NCBI RefSeq assembly: GCF_000315365.1
Contig: NZ_CAOS01000011.1
Span: 266-64,265, forward strand
Direction: 5' to 3'
DNA from: Desulforamulus hydrothermalis Lam5 = DSM 18033
Lineage (GTDB): Bacteria > Bacillota > Desulfotomaculia > Desulfotomaculales > Desulfotomaculaceae
Length of the DNA: 64,000 nt
Shown: positions 17,894 to 26,946 of the stretch, in pieces
Numbering within the stretch: position 1 is the first letter of the stretch
Layout: every line of letters begins with the position of its first letter
Notes under the pieces: model-generated
What the model was told of the DNA's origin: nothing
Seen by the model: only the letters and a program-made list of their open reading frames with translations
The model's database searches: none
Made by a program: the position numbers and the translations under genes

Positions 17894-17984
17894 TAATAAT
17901 TAATTCTTTCAGAGTGTCGCCAAAGGTTATCGTGGGTTGATATGTTTTACAACCTTTGTCAACAGTCTTAGTTATTTATTCTTT
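17894..17984 (+). mobile_element. MITE-like element, copy D (minimal)
   Basis: A 59-base core (17910-17968) has only the two ends: CAGAGTGTCGCCAAAGGTTA at left and TTTTACAACCTTTGTCAACA then GTCT at right, which pair with each other. It is bracketed by AT-rich 16-base direct repeats, 17894-17909 and 17969-17984, that match at 13 of 16 positions and share ATTCTTT. Unlike copies A-C the flank is not a hairpin. It sits between the start of rnhB and the end of rbgA. Confidence 0.6.
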
Positions 17985-18018
17985 GGCAGGTTCATCTTTC
18001 CTGCCCCAAGAAGGTTTT

Positions 18019-18879
18019 TTATCGGTCAAACGGCGGCATATCAAGGGTATACCTGCCCAGCAAACCTTCCCGGAATTCCTTTAGCAGCAGCTGGGCTGCC
18101 TTATGTACGTCAACCGTCCCGCCGGCCACCAGCAAGCCCCGGCGAGCACCGATGGCGGCCAGCAGGTCGGGTATGTTCTGAGGGAGTTCAGACAGCCTAT
18201 ATCTTTCTTTCAGCCTGTCCGGGTAATGACTAGCCAGCCAGCCGAGCAACCGTACTGCCACTTCGTAAATATCAAAGACCTGCTCTTTAATGGCACCTGT
18301 TATAGCTAACTTGTACCCTACCTGGGGATCTTCAAATTTTGGCCATAAAATACCCGGTGTATCTAACAATTCCAGCGATCCCTGAACCCTGATCCACTGC
18401 TGTCCTTTAGTAACCCCCGGTAAGTCACCGGTTTTGGCAGCCTTTCTGCCCACTAAGCGGTTAATAAAAGAAGACTTGCCAACATTTGGTATGCCCAGCA
18501 CTAAACAACGGATGGCTCTGGGTCGCCTTCCCCTGGCCGCCAGTTTAGCCATTTGCTCTGCCACCAGGGCGGCAGCCGCCCGGGGAACTTCCTTCAAACC
18601 CTCACCTTTCAAGGTATCCAAAGCTATAACCTTCACCCCGGGGCGTTCCAAAGCCTTTAACCACAACTTGGTTAAGGCCGGATCAGCCAGGTCACTTTTA
18701 TTTAGTACCACCAGCCTGGGTTTTTGCCCCAGAATCTGGTTTATCAGCGGGTTACCACTGCTTACCGGAATGCGGGCGTCCAACAACTCAATGGCCACAT
18801 CAACTAATTTAAGTGCCTCCTGCACCTGGCGCCTGGCCCTGGCCATATGTCCGGGAAACCATTGTATTTGTGAACTCAC
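18019..18879 (-). CDS. rbgA: Ribosome-assembly GTPase RbgA (YlqF)
   Basis: A 286-residue circularly permuted GTPase that matures the 50S subunit. The motif order is G4-G5-G1-G2-G3: LNKSDLAD (about 59-66) comes before the P loop GIPNVGKSSFINRL (about 129-142) and DTPGILWPKF (about 176). The N-terminus 'IQWFPGHMARARRQ' is the family hallmark. The C-terminal helical domain is full length. It lies in the usual neighbourhood rplS-lepB-rbgA-rnhB. Confidence 0.95.
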   Translation of the reverse strand: MSSQIQWFPGHMARARRQVQEALKLVDVAIELLDARIPVSSGNPLINQILGQKPRLVVLNKSDLADPALTKLWLKALERPGVKVIALDTLKGEGLKEVPRAAAALVAEQMAKLAARGRRPRAIRCLVLGIPNVGKSSFINRLVGRKAAKTGDLPGVTKGQQWIRVQGSLELLDTPGILWPKFEDPQVGYKLAITGAIKEQVFDIYEVAVRLLGWLASHYPDRLKERYRLSELPQNIPDLLAAIGARRGLLVAGGTVDVHKAAQLLLKEFREGLLGRYTLDMPPFDR

Positions 18880-18956
18880 GGCAATACCTCCAATGGTAAA
18901 AAAAGCTTCCGTAAGAGTTTACCCGTAAAAGGTCTCTTCGAAAGCTGTCTGAGCAA

Positions 18957-19514
18957 TTATTTTACCAGACTGATGCGGTTCAGGGGCCAGTAAATCACTT
19001 CCGCCTTCCCCACAATTAAATCTCTTGCCAAAAAACCCCAAACCCTGCTGTCATCGCTGTTGTTTCTGTTATCGCCCATCATAAAGTAGTGGCCGGGAGG
19101 TACAGTTTGCGGTCCAAAATCTTGAAAAGTCAGGTCCTTGGGCAAATAAGGCTCCGGCACAGGTTTGCCGTTAATGTACAGGACACTGTCTTTTATTTCA
19201 ACCGTATCGCCTCCCCTGGCAATCAGCCGCTTAACAAAATTGCGGCTGGGATCCAACGGGAATTTAAATACCACAATATCTCCGGGTTGGGGCTCTCTCA
19301 GGTGGTAAGTAATTTTACTGACGATAATTCTGTCTCCAATCAACAATGTTGGCTCCATGGAACCCGAAGGAATATAAAAGGGTTCCAGAATAAAAAGCCT
19401 AATAACAGCGGCCAGCAATACCGCTATCACAATTGATTCCAGCATTTCCCGCAGGGCCGACTTTTTTGGCTGGCTCGCCCCTTGTACTTCCTGCTGAGAA
19501 TCCAACTGCTCCAT
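18957..19514 (-). CDS. lepB: Signal peptidase I
   Basis: A 185-residue type I signal peptidase that releases exported proteins from their leader peptides. After a short charged N-terminus comes one membrane anchor (about 26-46, IVIAVLLAAVIRLFIL). The catalytic Ser is in IPSGSMEPTLL (about 53-58) and the Lys in FVKRLIARGGDTV (about 93-95). Box E is seen as GDNRNNSDDSRVWG. Length is usual for firmicutes. It follows rplS, separated by a hairpin terminator, and precedes rbgA. Confidence 0.95.
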   Translation of the reverse strand: MEQLDSQQEVQGASQPKKSALREMLESIVIAVLLAAVIRLFILEPFYIPSGSMEPTLLIGDRIIVSKITYHLREPQPGDIVVFKFPLDPSRNFVKRLIARGGDTVEIKDSVLYINGKPVPEPYLPKDLTFQDFGPQTVPPGHYFMMGDNRNNSDDSRVWGFLARDLIVGKAEVIYWPLNRISLVK

Positions 19515-19529
19515 GGTTTATTCCTCCCC

Positions 19530-19562
19530 AAAAGCCAAAAAGGGACTGTTGGCCAGTCCCCT
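19530..19562 (-). terminator. Terminator between rplS and lepB
   Basis: On the minus strand AAGGGGACT, a short loop, then AGTCCCTTTTT forms a hairpin with a T tail (stem 19541-19560). It lies right after the rplS stop and right before lepB, so it probably limits how much of the abundant rplS transcript reaches lepB. Confidence 0.75.
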
Positions 19563-19567
19563 TCGGT

Positions 19568-19915
19568 TTAGTGAGCGGTAAGTTCTTTAATGCGGGCTTT
19601 CTTACCACGCAGAGCGCGCAGGTAGTAAAGTCTGGCCCTCCGCACTTTACCGCGGCGTACCACTTCGATGCTGTCGATCTTGGGAGAGTGTAAAGGAAAA
19701 GTTCTCTCTACACCAACGCCATAAGAAACACGACGCACGGTAAAGGTTTCACTCAGACCGCCTCCGCGGCGACGGATGACAATACCTTCAAAGGCCTGAA
19801 TACGTTCACGGTTGCCTTCAATAACCTTATAATTAACTTTTACTGTGTCGCCGGGTCTGAAAGAAGGGATATCCTTCTTAATGTGTTCTTGTTCCAAAGA
19901 CTGAACGAGGTTCAT
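19568..19915 (-). CDS. rplS: 50S ribosomal protein L19
   Basis: A 115-residue L19 protein at the interface of the two ribosomal subunits. The start [19 protein letters not shown], the core '[20 protein letters not shown]' and '[20 protein letters not shown]' are all typical. It has its own promoter and a structured leader, separate from the trmD operon upstream, and a terminator directly after. Confidence 0.97.
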   Translation of the reverse strand: MNLVQSLEQEHIKKDIPSFRPGDTVKVNYKVIEGNRERIQAFEGIVIRRRGGGLSETFTVRRVSYGVGVERTFPLHSPKIDSIEVVRRGKVRRARLYYLRALRGKKARIKELTAH

Positions 19916-19990
19916 TTGCTGTACCCCCTTCCTCGCCTAGGCGTTCGTACCTTTTCCCCAAGGCAGCGGAACACCCGTAATACACACATA
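19916..19990 (-). ncRNA. Candidate L19 ribosomal-protein leader
   Basis: The 75-base 5' UTR of rplS contains GTGTTCCGCTGCCTTGGGGA and a hairpin around CGCCTAGGCG (19934-19943 region), followed by GGAAGGGGGT as the ribosome binding area. Position and the TTCCGCTGCC block resemble the autoregulatory L19 leader known from Bacillales and clostridia. The match is from memory and should be tested with a covariance model. Confidence 0.45.
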
Positions 19991-19994
19991 AAAA

Positions 19995-20023
19995 ATTATA
20001 TCATAGACCTTAAAAAGGAGCAA
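19995..20023 (-). promoter_or_regulatory. Sigma-A promoter of rplS
   Basis: On the minus strand TTGCTC (20023-20018) and TATAAT (20000-19995) with a 17-base spacer, located in the gap between trmD and rplS. Confidence 0.65.
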
Positions 20024-20036
20024 GAATTTGTTAATG

Positions 20037-20792
20037 TTAAGATAAATTAAGTGACTGCAGCAAATGTAATAAATCTGCCAATATTTTTTTATCCTCATTG
20101 GTTAAAGTTGCTCTTGTCAGCAGCTCCGGCCGGCGTTCCAGCGTCCGCAAAAGAGACTGTCGGCGGCGCCACCGGCGGATGTTTTCATGGTGACCGGACA
20201 ACAGAACTTCCGGCACCTCATAACCCCGGTATGATCTAGGCTTGGTGTAATGCGGATACTCTAACAAGCCATGATAAAAGGAATCATCCTCTGCACTGGC
20301 CGCTTCACCCAAAACACCGGGTATCATCCTGGCCACGGCATCCACCACCACCATAGCCGGCAGCTCCCCGCCGGTCAAAACATAATCGCCGATAGATATC
20401 TCATCGGTAACCAAGGCTTCCCGTACCCTTTCATCAATACCTTCGTAATGCCCGCAGACAATTACCAGGTGTTCCTCGCGGGCCAATTCTCTCGCATATT
20501 GCTGGTTGAAAGGCTCTCCCTGGGGACACATCATAATAACCCGTCCGGGCTTACCGCCATACTTTTTTTCCAGGTAATCAAAACATTCAAAAAGAGATTC
20601 CGGCCCCATGACCATACCTGCCCCTCCGCCATAAGGGGTATCGTCCACGGTGTGATGTTTGTTGCGGGAAAAATCACGAATGTTAATGGCATTAATTTGC
20701 AGCAGCTTTTTTTCCTGGGCCCGCTTTAAAATGCTGTGGCTGAAGGGACTCGCAAACATTTCCGGAAAAAGCGTTAAAATATCTATCTTCAT
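20037..20792 (-). CDS. trmD: tRNA (guanine37-N1)-methyltransferase
   Basis: A 251-residue SPOUT enzyme that methylates G37 of tRNAs with S-adenosylmethionine and so prevents frameshifts. It starts with [13 protein letters not shown], the knot region shows '[14 protein letters not shown]' (about 111-124) and '[18 protein letters not shown]' (about 130-147), and the C-terminal domain has '[11 protein letters not shown]'. It follows rimM by 13 bases and is the last gene of the ylxM-ffh operon before the rplS promoter. Confidence 0.96.
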   Translation of the reverse strand: MKIDILTLFPEMFASPFSHSILKRAQEKKLLQINAINIRDFSRNKHHTVDDTPYGGGAGMVMGPESLFECFDYLEKKYGGKPGRVIMMCPQGEPFNQQYARELAREEHLVIVCGHYEGIDERVREALVTDEISIGDYVLTGGELPAMVVVDAVARMIPGVLGEAASAEDDSFYHGLLEYPHYTKPRSYRGYEVPEVLLSGHHENIRRWRRRQSLLRTLERRPELLTRATLTNEDKKILADLLHLLQSLNLS

Positions 20793-20805
20793 GTTTTCAC
20801 CTTTG

Positions 20806-21315
20806 TCAGATTAATCCTTCAGGAAGTTCCACTTCCATCCGGCCGCCGGACACATCAATTTTCTTAACGACAGACTTGATGGCCGGAATTAATATTTCTT
20901 TGCCCTGAGGCGGCTTGACTACATATACATCGTTGGCACCGGTCTGTAAGACTTGAACAACCTGGCCCAGTTCTCCAACTTCTTTATCAATTACCTTTAA
21001 ACCGATAATTTGAAATATATAGTAGCGATCCTCGGGCAAAGGCATCAGCTCTTCCGGGGTAACCTGCAACAGGCCGCCTTTAAGTTTCTCCGCTGCCGTC
21101 ATATCGGTTATCTCGGCAAATTTGAGAATAATGAATTGCTTATGCTGCCAAACTTTTTCTATGGTTAAGCAACTGCGTTGATTATTTAAAAAAAGTATAA
21201 GCTTTTTATTAACAGCAAAGCGTTCGGGAAAATCTGTAGCGGGCAGCACCCTTACCTCTCCCCGGTGGCCCTGCGTGTTAACAATTTCCCCTACCGTAAT
21301 GAATTGTTCCGTCAC
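20806..21315 (-). CDS. rimM: 16S rRNA processing factor RimM
   Basis: A 169-residue protein that helps mature the 30S subunit head by binding S19. The N-terminal RimM domain shows [18 protein letters not shown] (about 7-24) and the C-terminal PRC-barrel begins near residue 95 with '[15 protein letters not shown]'. The final part '[18 protein letters not shown]' is typical. It lies between ylqD and trmD. Confidence 0.95.
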   Translation of the reverse strand: MTEQFITVGEIVNTQGHRGEVRVLPATDFPERFAVNKKLILFLNNQRSCLTIEKVWQHKQFIILKFAEITDMTAAEKLKGGLLQVTPEELMPLPEDRYYIFQIIGLKVIDKEVGELGQVVQVLQTGANDVYVVKPPQGKEILIPAIKSVVKKIDVSGGRMEVELPEGLI

Positions 21316-21330
21316 AGTTATTCCTCCGGC

Positions 21331-21732
21331 TTACAAACCTCTGATTTCTACCACTCTGCCGTCTTCCAGAATAATTTCGGCTTGCATTAAACGGTGCCAA
21401 TCATCTCCCACTTGCACCTGTACAAAACTTTCCACCTTACCCTGCAGCACTTCTGAACCGTTGACCAACTTGCCCACTTCTTTTATTTTATCCAGCAGTT
21501 TCAGCTTAGTATCCAGGCGGCTTTGTTTTTCCTGTTCCCATTGCGCCAGGGCAGCCTCTGCTGCACCGGGATTTTTCTTACTTATTTCCTGCAGTTTGCG
21601 AATTTGGTGCTCTATATGCTGCAGTTCTGACTCTAACCCAGCCACCCTGTGCCTGAGTTCTAAAGCCAGGCTTTTTTTGTAGTTGTCCGTCACTCGAATC
21701 TTTATCAAAACAGGGCGTGTAACGGTCAGCAA
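21331..21732 (-). CDS. ylqD: YlqD family protein
   Basis: A 133-residue protein similar in place and form to YlqD of bacilli: a short N-terminal strand region, a central coiled coil of about 55 residues rich in Glu, Gln and Lys (residues 25-85), and a C-terminal small beta domain ending in 'LEDGRVVEIRGL'. Its function is unknown. The start appears to be TTG at 21732. It lies between khpA and rimM, which is the usual firmicute order. Confidence 0.85.
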   Translation of the reverse strand: MLTVTRPVLIKIRVTDNYKKSLALELRHRVAGLESELQHIEHQIRKLQEISKKNPGAAEAALAQWEQEKQSRLDTKLKLLDKIKEVGKLVNGSEVLQGKVESFVQVQVGDDWHRLMQAEIILEDGRVVEIRGL

Positions 21733-21806
21733 ACAACCAACCCCCTAATATGATAGCAAAGGAGGCTTGACGCCCCCTCTGCAGTCCGGCATATAAAAAT
21801 GCCGTT

Positions 21807-22034
21807 TCAGACAATTTCTACGACTACTTTCTTACGCTGCTTGGTTGCCGCAGCCTTAACCACCGAACGGATGGCCCGGGCAATACGCCCTTGTTTGCCA
21901 ATCACTTTTCCCATATCCTCGGGAGCCACTCTCAACTCAATAACCACGGATCTTTCTTTTTCCACCATGGTTACTGCCACTTTGTCCGGTTGGTCTACCA
22001 GGGCTTTGGCCAGAATTTCTACCAGTTCTTTCAC
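21807..22034 (-). CDS. khpA: KH-domain RNA-binding protein KhpA
   Basis: A 75-residue single KH-domain protein. The GxxG loop is seen as [19 protein letters not shown] (about 44-62). KhpA with KhpB binds many RNAs and affects cell division in streptococci. It follows rpsP by 24 bases in the ffh operon. Confidence 0.93.
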   Translation of the reverse strand: MKELVEILAKALVDQPDKVAVTMVEKERSVVIELRVAPEDMGKVIGKQGRIARAIRSVVKAAATKQRKKVVVEIV

Positions 22035-22058
22035 AGTTCTGGACCTCCCCTGTACACC

Positions 22059-22328
22059 TTAGGCCTCTTTGGTTTTGGCCCGGCCCGGGATAATACCTGC
22101 TTTGACAAACAGGGACTTGGCAGTATCAGAAAGCTGAGCACCTTTCTTCAGCCAGTCCTGGGCTTTGGCCTCGTCAATTTTTACCTCAGCCGGTTGTTTG
22201 ACGGGGTCATAGTACCCAATTTCCTCAATGAAACGGCCGTCACGCGGGGAACGGGAATCGGCTACCACTATACGGTAAAAGGGGTTTTTCTTAGCCCCCA
22301 TACGTCTTAGGCGAATTTTTACAGCCAT
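22059..22328 (-). CDS. rpsP: 30S ribosomal protein S16
   Basis: An 89-residue S16 protein starting [19 protein letters not shown]. The frame is open upstream to 22364, but AAGGAGGTGATATGCAAA places the start at ATG 22328. The central '[20 protein letters not shown]' is characteristic. The C-terminus is basic. It lies between ffh and khpA. Confidence 0.97.
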   Translation of the reverse strand: MAVKIRLRRMGAKKNPFYRIVVADSRSPRDGRFIEEIGYYDPVKQPAEVKIDEAKAQDWLKKGAQLSDTAKSLFVKAGIIPGRAKTKEA

Positions 22329-22367
22329 TTTGCATATCACCTCCTTAGACAGGTTTAACAACAAATT

Positions 22368-23708
22368 TTATTGAAAGAAAGGCAATTTAATTTTGCTCTT
22401 CTTGCCTCCCTTGGTCATATTAGACAGTTGTTTCATCATTTTGCGGGTTTGTTCAAACTGTTTCAACAGCTGATTGACATCCTGCACCCGGGTGCCGCTG
22501 CCCCGGGCAATGCGTTTTTTACGGCTGCCGTCAATTTTTTCCGGATGCTGGCGTTCCCACGGAGTCATGGAATAAATAATTGCCTCCACCTGGGCCAATT
22601 CTTTGCCGTCCAGTTGCTGGTCTTTCAGCTGCTTGGTCAACTTGTTCATGCCTGGAATCATACCGAGAATTTGTTCCAGGGGGCCTAATTTTTTAACCTG
22701 TTGCAACTGCTCCAAAAAATCTTCCAGGTTAAAATCAGCCTGGCGTATTTTTTTATTCAACTTGGCCGCCTGCTCGGCATCAAAATTGGCCTGGGCCTTT
22801 TCAATCAGGGTTAATACATCCCCCATGCCCAAAATGCGATCGGCCATTCTGTCCGGGTGGAAGGGTTCCAAAGCATCTAATTTCTCGCCCATGCCGGCAA
22901 ATTTAATGGGCGTTCCGGTTACCTTGCGCACCGACAGAGCAGCACCGCCCCTGGCGTCACCGTCCAGTTTGGTCATGATAATACCGTCCAGACCCAGCTT
23001 CCGGTTAAAGGTATCCGCCACGTTAACCGCTTCCTGACCGGTCATGGCATCCACCACCAGCAAGATCTCATGCGGTTTAACAGCAGTTTTTATCTCTGCC
23101 AGTTCGCCCATTAACTCTTCATTAATGTGCAAACGACCGGCTGTATCAATAATCACAACATCCTTACCGGTACTGCCGGCTTGATCCACCGCTGCCTGAG
23201 CAATTTTAACGGGATTTTCCTGACCCAGGCTAAAAACCGGTATTTGCAGTTGTTCACCCAGCACTTGCAATTGTTTAATTGCTGCCGGCCGATAAATATC
23301 CGCTGCCACCAGCAAAGGCCGGCGTCCCTGCTTGCTTAACAGCTTGGCCAGTTTACCGGCGGTAGTAGTTTTTCCTGCCCCCTGCAAACCTACCAGCATG
23401 ATGATGGTGGGCGGTTTGGCGGCCATATTAATTTTGGCCTGGGTACCGCCTAACAACTCTGTCAACTCATCTTTAACAATTTTTATAACTTGTTGGGCAG
23501 GACTGAGACTTGCCAGAACATCCTGACCAACCGCCCTTTCTTTAACTTGGGCAACAAATTCTTTAACCACCTTAAAGTTAACATCAGCTTCCAGCAGGGC
23601 CATCTTTACTTCCCGCATTGCCTGATTAACATCTTCTTCTGTAAGGCGTCCTTTACCCTTGAGAGATTTAAAAATTTCATCCAGGCGTTCGCCCAATCCT
23701 TTAAACAT
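22368..23708 (-). CDS. ffh: Signal recognition particle protein Ffh
   Basis: A 446-residue SRP GTPase that binds signal peptides and 4.5S/6S-type SRP RNA. N domain 1-90; G domain with P loop GLQGAGKTTT (107-116), 'DIYRPAAIKQL', 'DTAGRLH' and 'TKLDGDARGG'; the Met-rich M domain follows from about 300 and includes the RNA-binding helix-turn-helix with 'KKRIARGSGT'. It follows ylxM by about 40 bases. Its receptor gene ftsY is elsewhere in this window (34339). Confidence 0.97.
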   Translation of the reverse strand: MFKGLGERLDEIFKSLKGKGRLTEEDVNQAMREVKMALLEADVNFKVVKEFVAQVKERAVGQDVLASLSPAQQVIKIVKDELTELLGGTQAKINMAAKPPTIIMLVGLQGAGKTTTAGKLAKLLSKQGRRPLLVAADIYRPAAIKQLQVLGEQLQIPVFSLGQENPVKIAQAAVDQAGSTGKDVVIIDTAGRLHINEELMGELAEIKTAVKPHEILLVVDAMTGQEAVNVADTFNRKLGLDGIIMTKLDGDARGGAALSVRKVTGTPIKFAGMGEKLDALEPFHPDRMADRILGMGDVLTLIEKAQANFDAEQAAKLNKKIRQADFNLEDFLEQLQQVKKLGPLEQILGMIPGMNKLTKQLKDQQLDGKELAQVEAIIYSMTPWERQHPEKIDGSRKKRIARGSGTRVQDVNQLLKQFEQTRKMMKQLSNMTKGGKKSKIKLPFFQ

Positions 23709-23750
23709 GTCAGACGCCTCCTTTCTCCGGTCTGTTAAAGGATTCGCTGA

Positions 23751-24104
23751 TTAGAACTCCTGCCTGTTTTGCAGGATCGATTGCAGTATTTGTATAGATT
23801 CGGCCAGCCCCTCCGGTTTTTGCCCGGCCTGATAACCTGTTAAGCAATTTAATGCTTTTTCTATTGATTTATACTCCTGGCTGAATTTACCAACCAGGCC
23901 CAGCTTTTCTTCATAGTTTTGCAGGATTTGTTCCGCTCGCTTAATGGTATCATGGACAGCCTGGCGGGTTACCTCAAACTGTTCGGCAATTTCCCCCAAA
24001 GATAAATCTTCCCCGTAATACAACTGAATAAAATTCTGCTGTCGCTCGGTGAGCAAGCTGCCATAAAAATCATAGAGAAGGTTTATCTTGTGAAACTCTT
24101 TCAA
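23751..24104 (-). CDS. ylxM: YlxM/UPF0122 SRP-associated HTH protein
   Basis: A 117-residue helix-turn-helix protein of UPF0122. The region INLLYDFYGSLLTERQQNF (about 7-25) and the sigma-70 region-4-like HTH 'LSLGEIAEQFEVTRQAVHDTIKRAEQ' are visible. In firmicutes it sits before ffh, and in streptococci it stimulates Ffh GTPase. The frame is open to 24143; I choose TTG 24104, which places AGGGGG ten bases upstream and matches the family N-terminus. First gene of the SRP-ribosome operon. Confidence 0.92.
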   Translation of the reverse strand: MKEFHKINLLYDFYGSLLTERQQNFIQLYYGEDLSLGEIAEQFEVTRQAVHDTIKRAEQILQNYEEKLGLVGKFSQEYKSIEKALNCLTGYQAGQKPEGLAESIQILQSILQNRQEF

Positions 24105-24158
24105 AGCGCAGTCCCCCTTGCACCAGGTATAAAGGACTTTCACTTTACAGATATATTT

Positions 24159-24187
24159 ATTTTACTGAACACGGTCTTCCCTGTCAA
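24159..24187 (-). promoter_or_regulatory. Sigma-A promoter of the ylxM-ffh-rpsP-trmD operon
   Basis: On the minus strand TTGACA (24187-24182) and TAAAAT (24164-24159), spacer 17 bases, about 55 bases before the ylxM start. Confidence 0.75.
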
Positions 24188-24290
24188 GTTTAAAGATTTT
24201 ATAGCCCCATCACAGCTTGTATTAAATTGTCATTTGTCCGGCCGGTCCACATATTTTATAGGTAAAAGAAAATCACGGAGGTGTTGACAC

Positions 24291-25700
24291 TTGTCCCATC
24301 AGCATTGTTCCTGCGGCTGCAGCGGCTTTATTCACCTTGAACAGGCCCTTGCGTTACCGCAAAGCCAGGTAAAAGATCTGCACAATCGCTATCTGAATGC
24401 CAGTTTGGTTACGCTGCTCAGTTTAATTAATTTTGATCGACAGTTTGTAACAGCCAACGGTGTGCTGGTTTACGACGATCAGGGCAACCAATATCTGGAC
24501 TTTTTAGGGGCCTATGGCGCTCTCAACCTAGGACACAACCATCCGGATCTTTTAGCAGTCCTGCACAAGGTGCAGTCCCGGCCCAATTTACTGCAAGCCT
24601 CCTTGAACGCTCTGGCTGCCGCCCTGGCCCATAACCTGGCAGCCCTGGCACCTGGCAACCTGCAGCGGAGTTTTTTCTGCAACAGCGGAGCAGAGGCGGT
24701 GGAAGGAGCCCTTAAGTTGGCCAGAATCGCCACCGGGCGTCAAAAATTTATATACTGCAGCAACTCCTTTCATGGCAAAACTTTGGGTGCTCTTTCGGTG
24801 ACCGGACGCCACAAATACCGGCACCCCTTCAAGCCGCTGCTCAACCAATGCGTAGAAGTTCCCTATGGCGATTTATCTGCCTTACAGCAGCAGTTGGCAG
24901 ACCGGGAGGCAGCAGCCTTTATTGTGGAGCCAATTCAAGGTGAAGGCGGCATCATAGAACCGCCCGCCGGCTACTTGGCAAAGGCAAAAAAACTTTGTGC
25001 CCGGTACGGTACCCTGCTGATCGCCGATGAGGTACAGACCGGCTTCGGCCGTACCGGGACATTTTTTGCCTGCGAAGCATACGAGCTGGTACCTGACATT
25101 ATCTGTATAGCCAAGTCACTGGGCGGTGGCATTATGCCTATAGGTGCATACATCACCAGCGATGAGCTGTGGCGCCAGGCCTATGGCACCATGGATAAAG
25201 CCCTGCTGCACACCTCCACCTTTGGCGGCAACACGCTTGCCTGTGCTGTTGCCCTAAAAACCATTGAGATAATTATGGAGCAGGACCTTTGCCGACAGGC
25301 CAGGGAAAACGGCAGCTATTTACTGGCGCAGTTAAATAAACTGAAAGAGAAGTATCCTATGTTAAAAGATGTGCGGGGACGCGGTTTGATGATCGGTTTG
25401 GAATTCCGGCAACCGGCCGGCCATAAAACGTTCTCCTTCAAGTTTACCCTGAATGTAGTGCAAAAACTGGCCCAGGAATATTTAGGCAGCTTGGTAGCCG
25501 GCGAGCTTTTAAATAAACACCGCATTATCACAGCTTACACTTTAAACAATCCCAATGTTATCCGCTTGCAGCCACCGCTCATGGTAACCCGGGAACAAAT
25601 AGACCGGGTACTAAACGCTCTGGAAGAAATATTGACCAAACACACAGGTTTTTTCAGTATGGTGGGCGCCGGGGCTAAAAATTTATTAATAAAATTGTGA
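24291..25700 (+). CDS. Class III aminotransferase (putrescine aminotransferase-like)
   Basis: A 469-residue PLP-dependent class III transaminase. It resembles putrescine/ornithine aminotransferases (PatA/YgjG): 'LDFLGAYGALNLGHNHPDLL', 'FFCNSGAEAVEGALKLARIAT' (phosphate loop), 'SFHGKTLGALSVTGRHKYR', 'PIQGEGGIIEPPAGYL', 'IADEVQTGFGRTG', and the PLP lysine in IAKSLGGGIMPIGA. The N-terminus has a small Cys cluster (HCSCGCSG) not usual in the family. Start TTG 24291 with ACGGAGGTG. A weak promoter (TTGTCC 24234, TATAGG 24257) precedes it. The true substrate is not determined by sequence. Confidence 0.88.
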   Translation: MSHQHCSCGCSGFIHLEQALALPQSQVKDLHNRYLNASLVTLLSLINFDRQFVTANGVLVYDDQGNQYLDFLGAYGALNLGHNHPDLLAVLHKVQSRPNLLQASLNALAAALAHNLAALAPGNLQRSFFCNSGAEAVEGALKLARIATGRQKFIYCSNSFHGKTLGALSVTGRHKYRHPFKPLLNQCVEVPYGDLSALQQQLADREAAAFIVEPIQGEGGIIEPPAGYLAKAKKLCARYGTLLIADEVQTGFGRTGTFFACEAYELVPDIICIAKSLGGGIMPIGAYITSDELWRQAYGTMDKALLHTSTFGGNTLACAVALKTIEIIMEQDLCRQARENGSYLLAQLNKLKEKYPMLKDVRGRGLMIGLEFRQPAGHKTFSFKFTLNVVQKLAQEYLGSLVAGELLNKHRIITAYTLNNPNVIRLQPPLMVTREQIDRVLNALEEILTKHTGFFSMVGAGAKNLLIKL

Positions 25701-25768
25701 CCTGATGCGGCATCACACACCATGCTGAAAAATATGGTAAAATAATTAAAAAATGTGTGGAGGCCGCT

Positions 25769-26943
25769 ATGATCAATCCCTTTGGCAAACCTCTGGAGCA
25801 ACTGGAAGAAGCAGATCTTGATAAATTAATTGAGGAGGATATCCCGGAAGGTCTGTATGTAGAGTACAAAGAAGATTTCCCCAGGCATCTGGCCAAAATT
25901 GTCGCCAGTTTTGCCAACACCTTTGGGGGATGGCTTATTATCGGTGCGGATGCTCGAAATCCACGCAATGTACCTACTTCTTTCCCGGGCATTGAAATTT
26001 TTAACGACCCCAAGGATCGTTTTCGTAACATTTGTCAGGGAAATATTACTCCGGTACCTCTTTTTGCGTCTAAATTGATTCTTAAAAAAGAAGATAATAA
26101 ACGGGGCATTTTGGTAATCAAGATACCTGAAAGCACCTACCCGCCCCACATAACAAATGATGGCCGGATTTACCGCCGCAACATGGAAGGCTCCGACCCG
26201 GTGCCGGAAACAGACCGGCATATTTTAGACCGGCTGTTTGAAAAAGCAGGCTTAATAAGACAGAAGTTAAAGCCTTTATTAATCGCAAACTGCAAAAGAG
26301 TGACCAGGGGAAGGTAATGTTTAAGGTCATGTGCTGCCCGGTGCCTTTAAATTTAAAATTAATTGATCCCTTTTTTGTGCCGGAACGCATCTCCCGCCTG
26401 AAAAAGATGGCCCGCAACATTTGGCAGGGCACTTTGCCCAACACAATTCGTTTTGAACCGGAGGGCTTCGCCTTTGACGGAGAAAACCAAAGGCTGGAAA
26501 TTCTTCGTTCGGGTGTAGTTTGTTATTTTTGCACCATCGCAACAGATAGTAAAAAAATAGAACGACCAAACGGCCAACCCCTGGTGCTTGATTTTCTGGA
26601 TTACCGTGCTGTGCAGGTGGCTCTGCTGCGTACCGTTAAATTGGCTCGGGAAGTATATCGTTTTACCGGTTATATGGGTTTATTTGTCCCCAAGGTAGCG
26701 CTGGAAAACATCGCTGATAAAGGCTTGTACGACCCAAAATTTATCCATTTTTACACCAATACCCCTAATCCCCGGTGCAGCTACCAGGACATTATCCTTC
26801 CCTATGGATTTAATCCTCTGGAAGCAAAAAGCCTGGAAACACCCCGCCAGATTGCCGATAAGCTGCTGCGCTACATATACCGCTGTTTCGGCTTTGAAGC
26901 CCTGGATACCCATACCATTGCGCGGACCGACCTGTCCAAGTAG
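25769..26943 (+). pseudogene. AlbA_2 (Schlafen-type) domain protein, frameshifted
   Basis: Start ATG 25769 behind GGAGG. The first part (182 codons, to 26317) is an AlbA_2/Schlafen-type putative nucleic-acid-binding or divergent ATPase domain: 'GLYVEYKEDFPRHLAKIVASFANTFGGWLIIGADAR'. After 'LFEKAG' near 26250 the frame degrades, while the next frame reads LNKTEVKAFINRKLQKSDQ and continues without a break through a 208-codon frame to 26943. One missing A (TTAATAAG for TTAAATAAG) would join both parts into about 391 residues. The second part has no domain that I know. A TAATG junction at 26315-26319 means two coupled genes cannot be fully excluded. Confidence 0.72.
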
Positions 26944-26946
26944 CAA

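Noticed and set aside
26317-26943. A separate gene starting at ATG 26317
   Set aside because: Its frame continues upstream with sensible protein sequence into the AlbA_2 gene, so a frameshifted single gene is more likely; the TAATG overlap keeps the other view possible.
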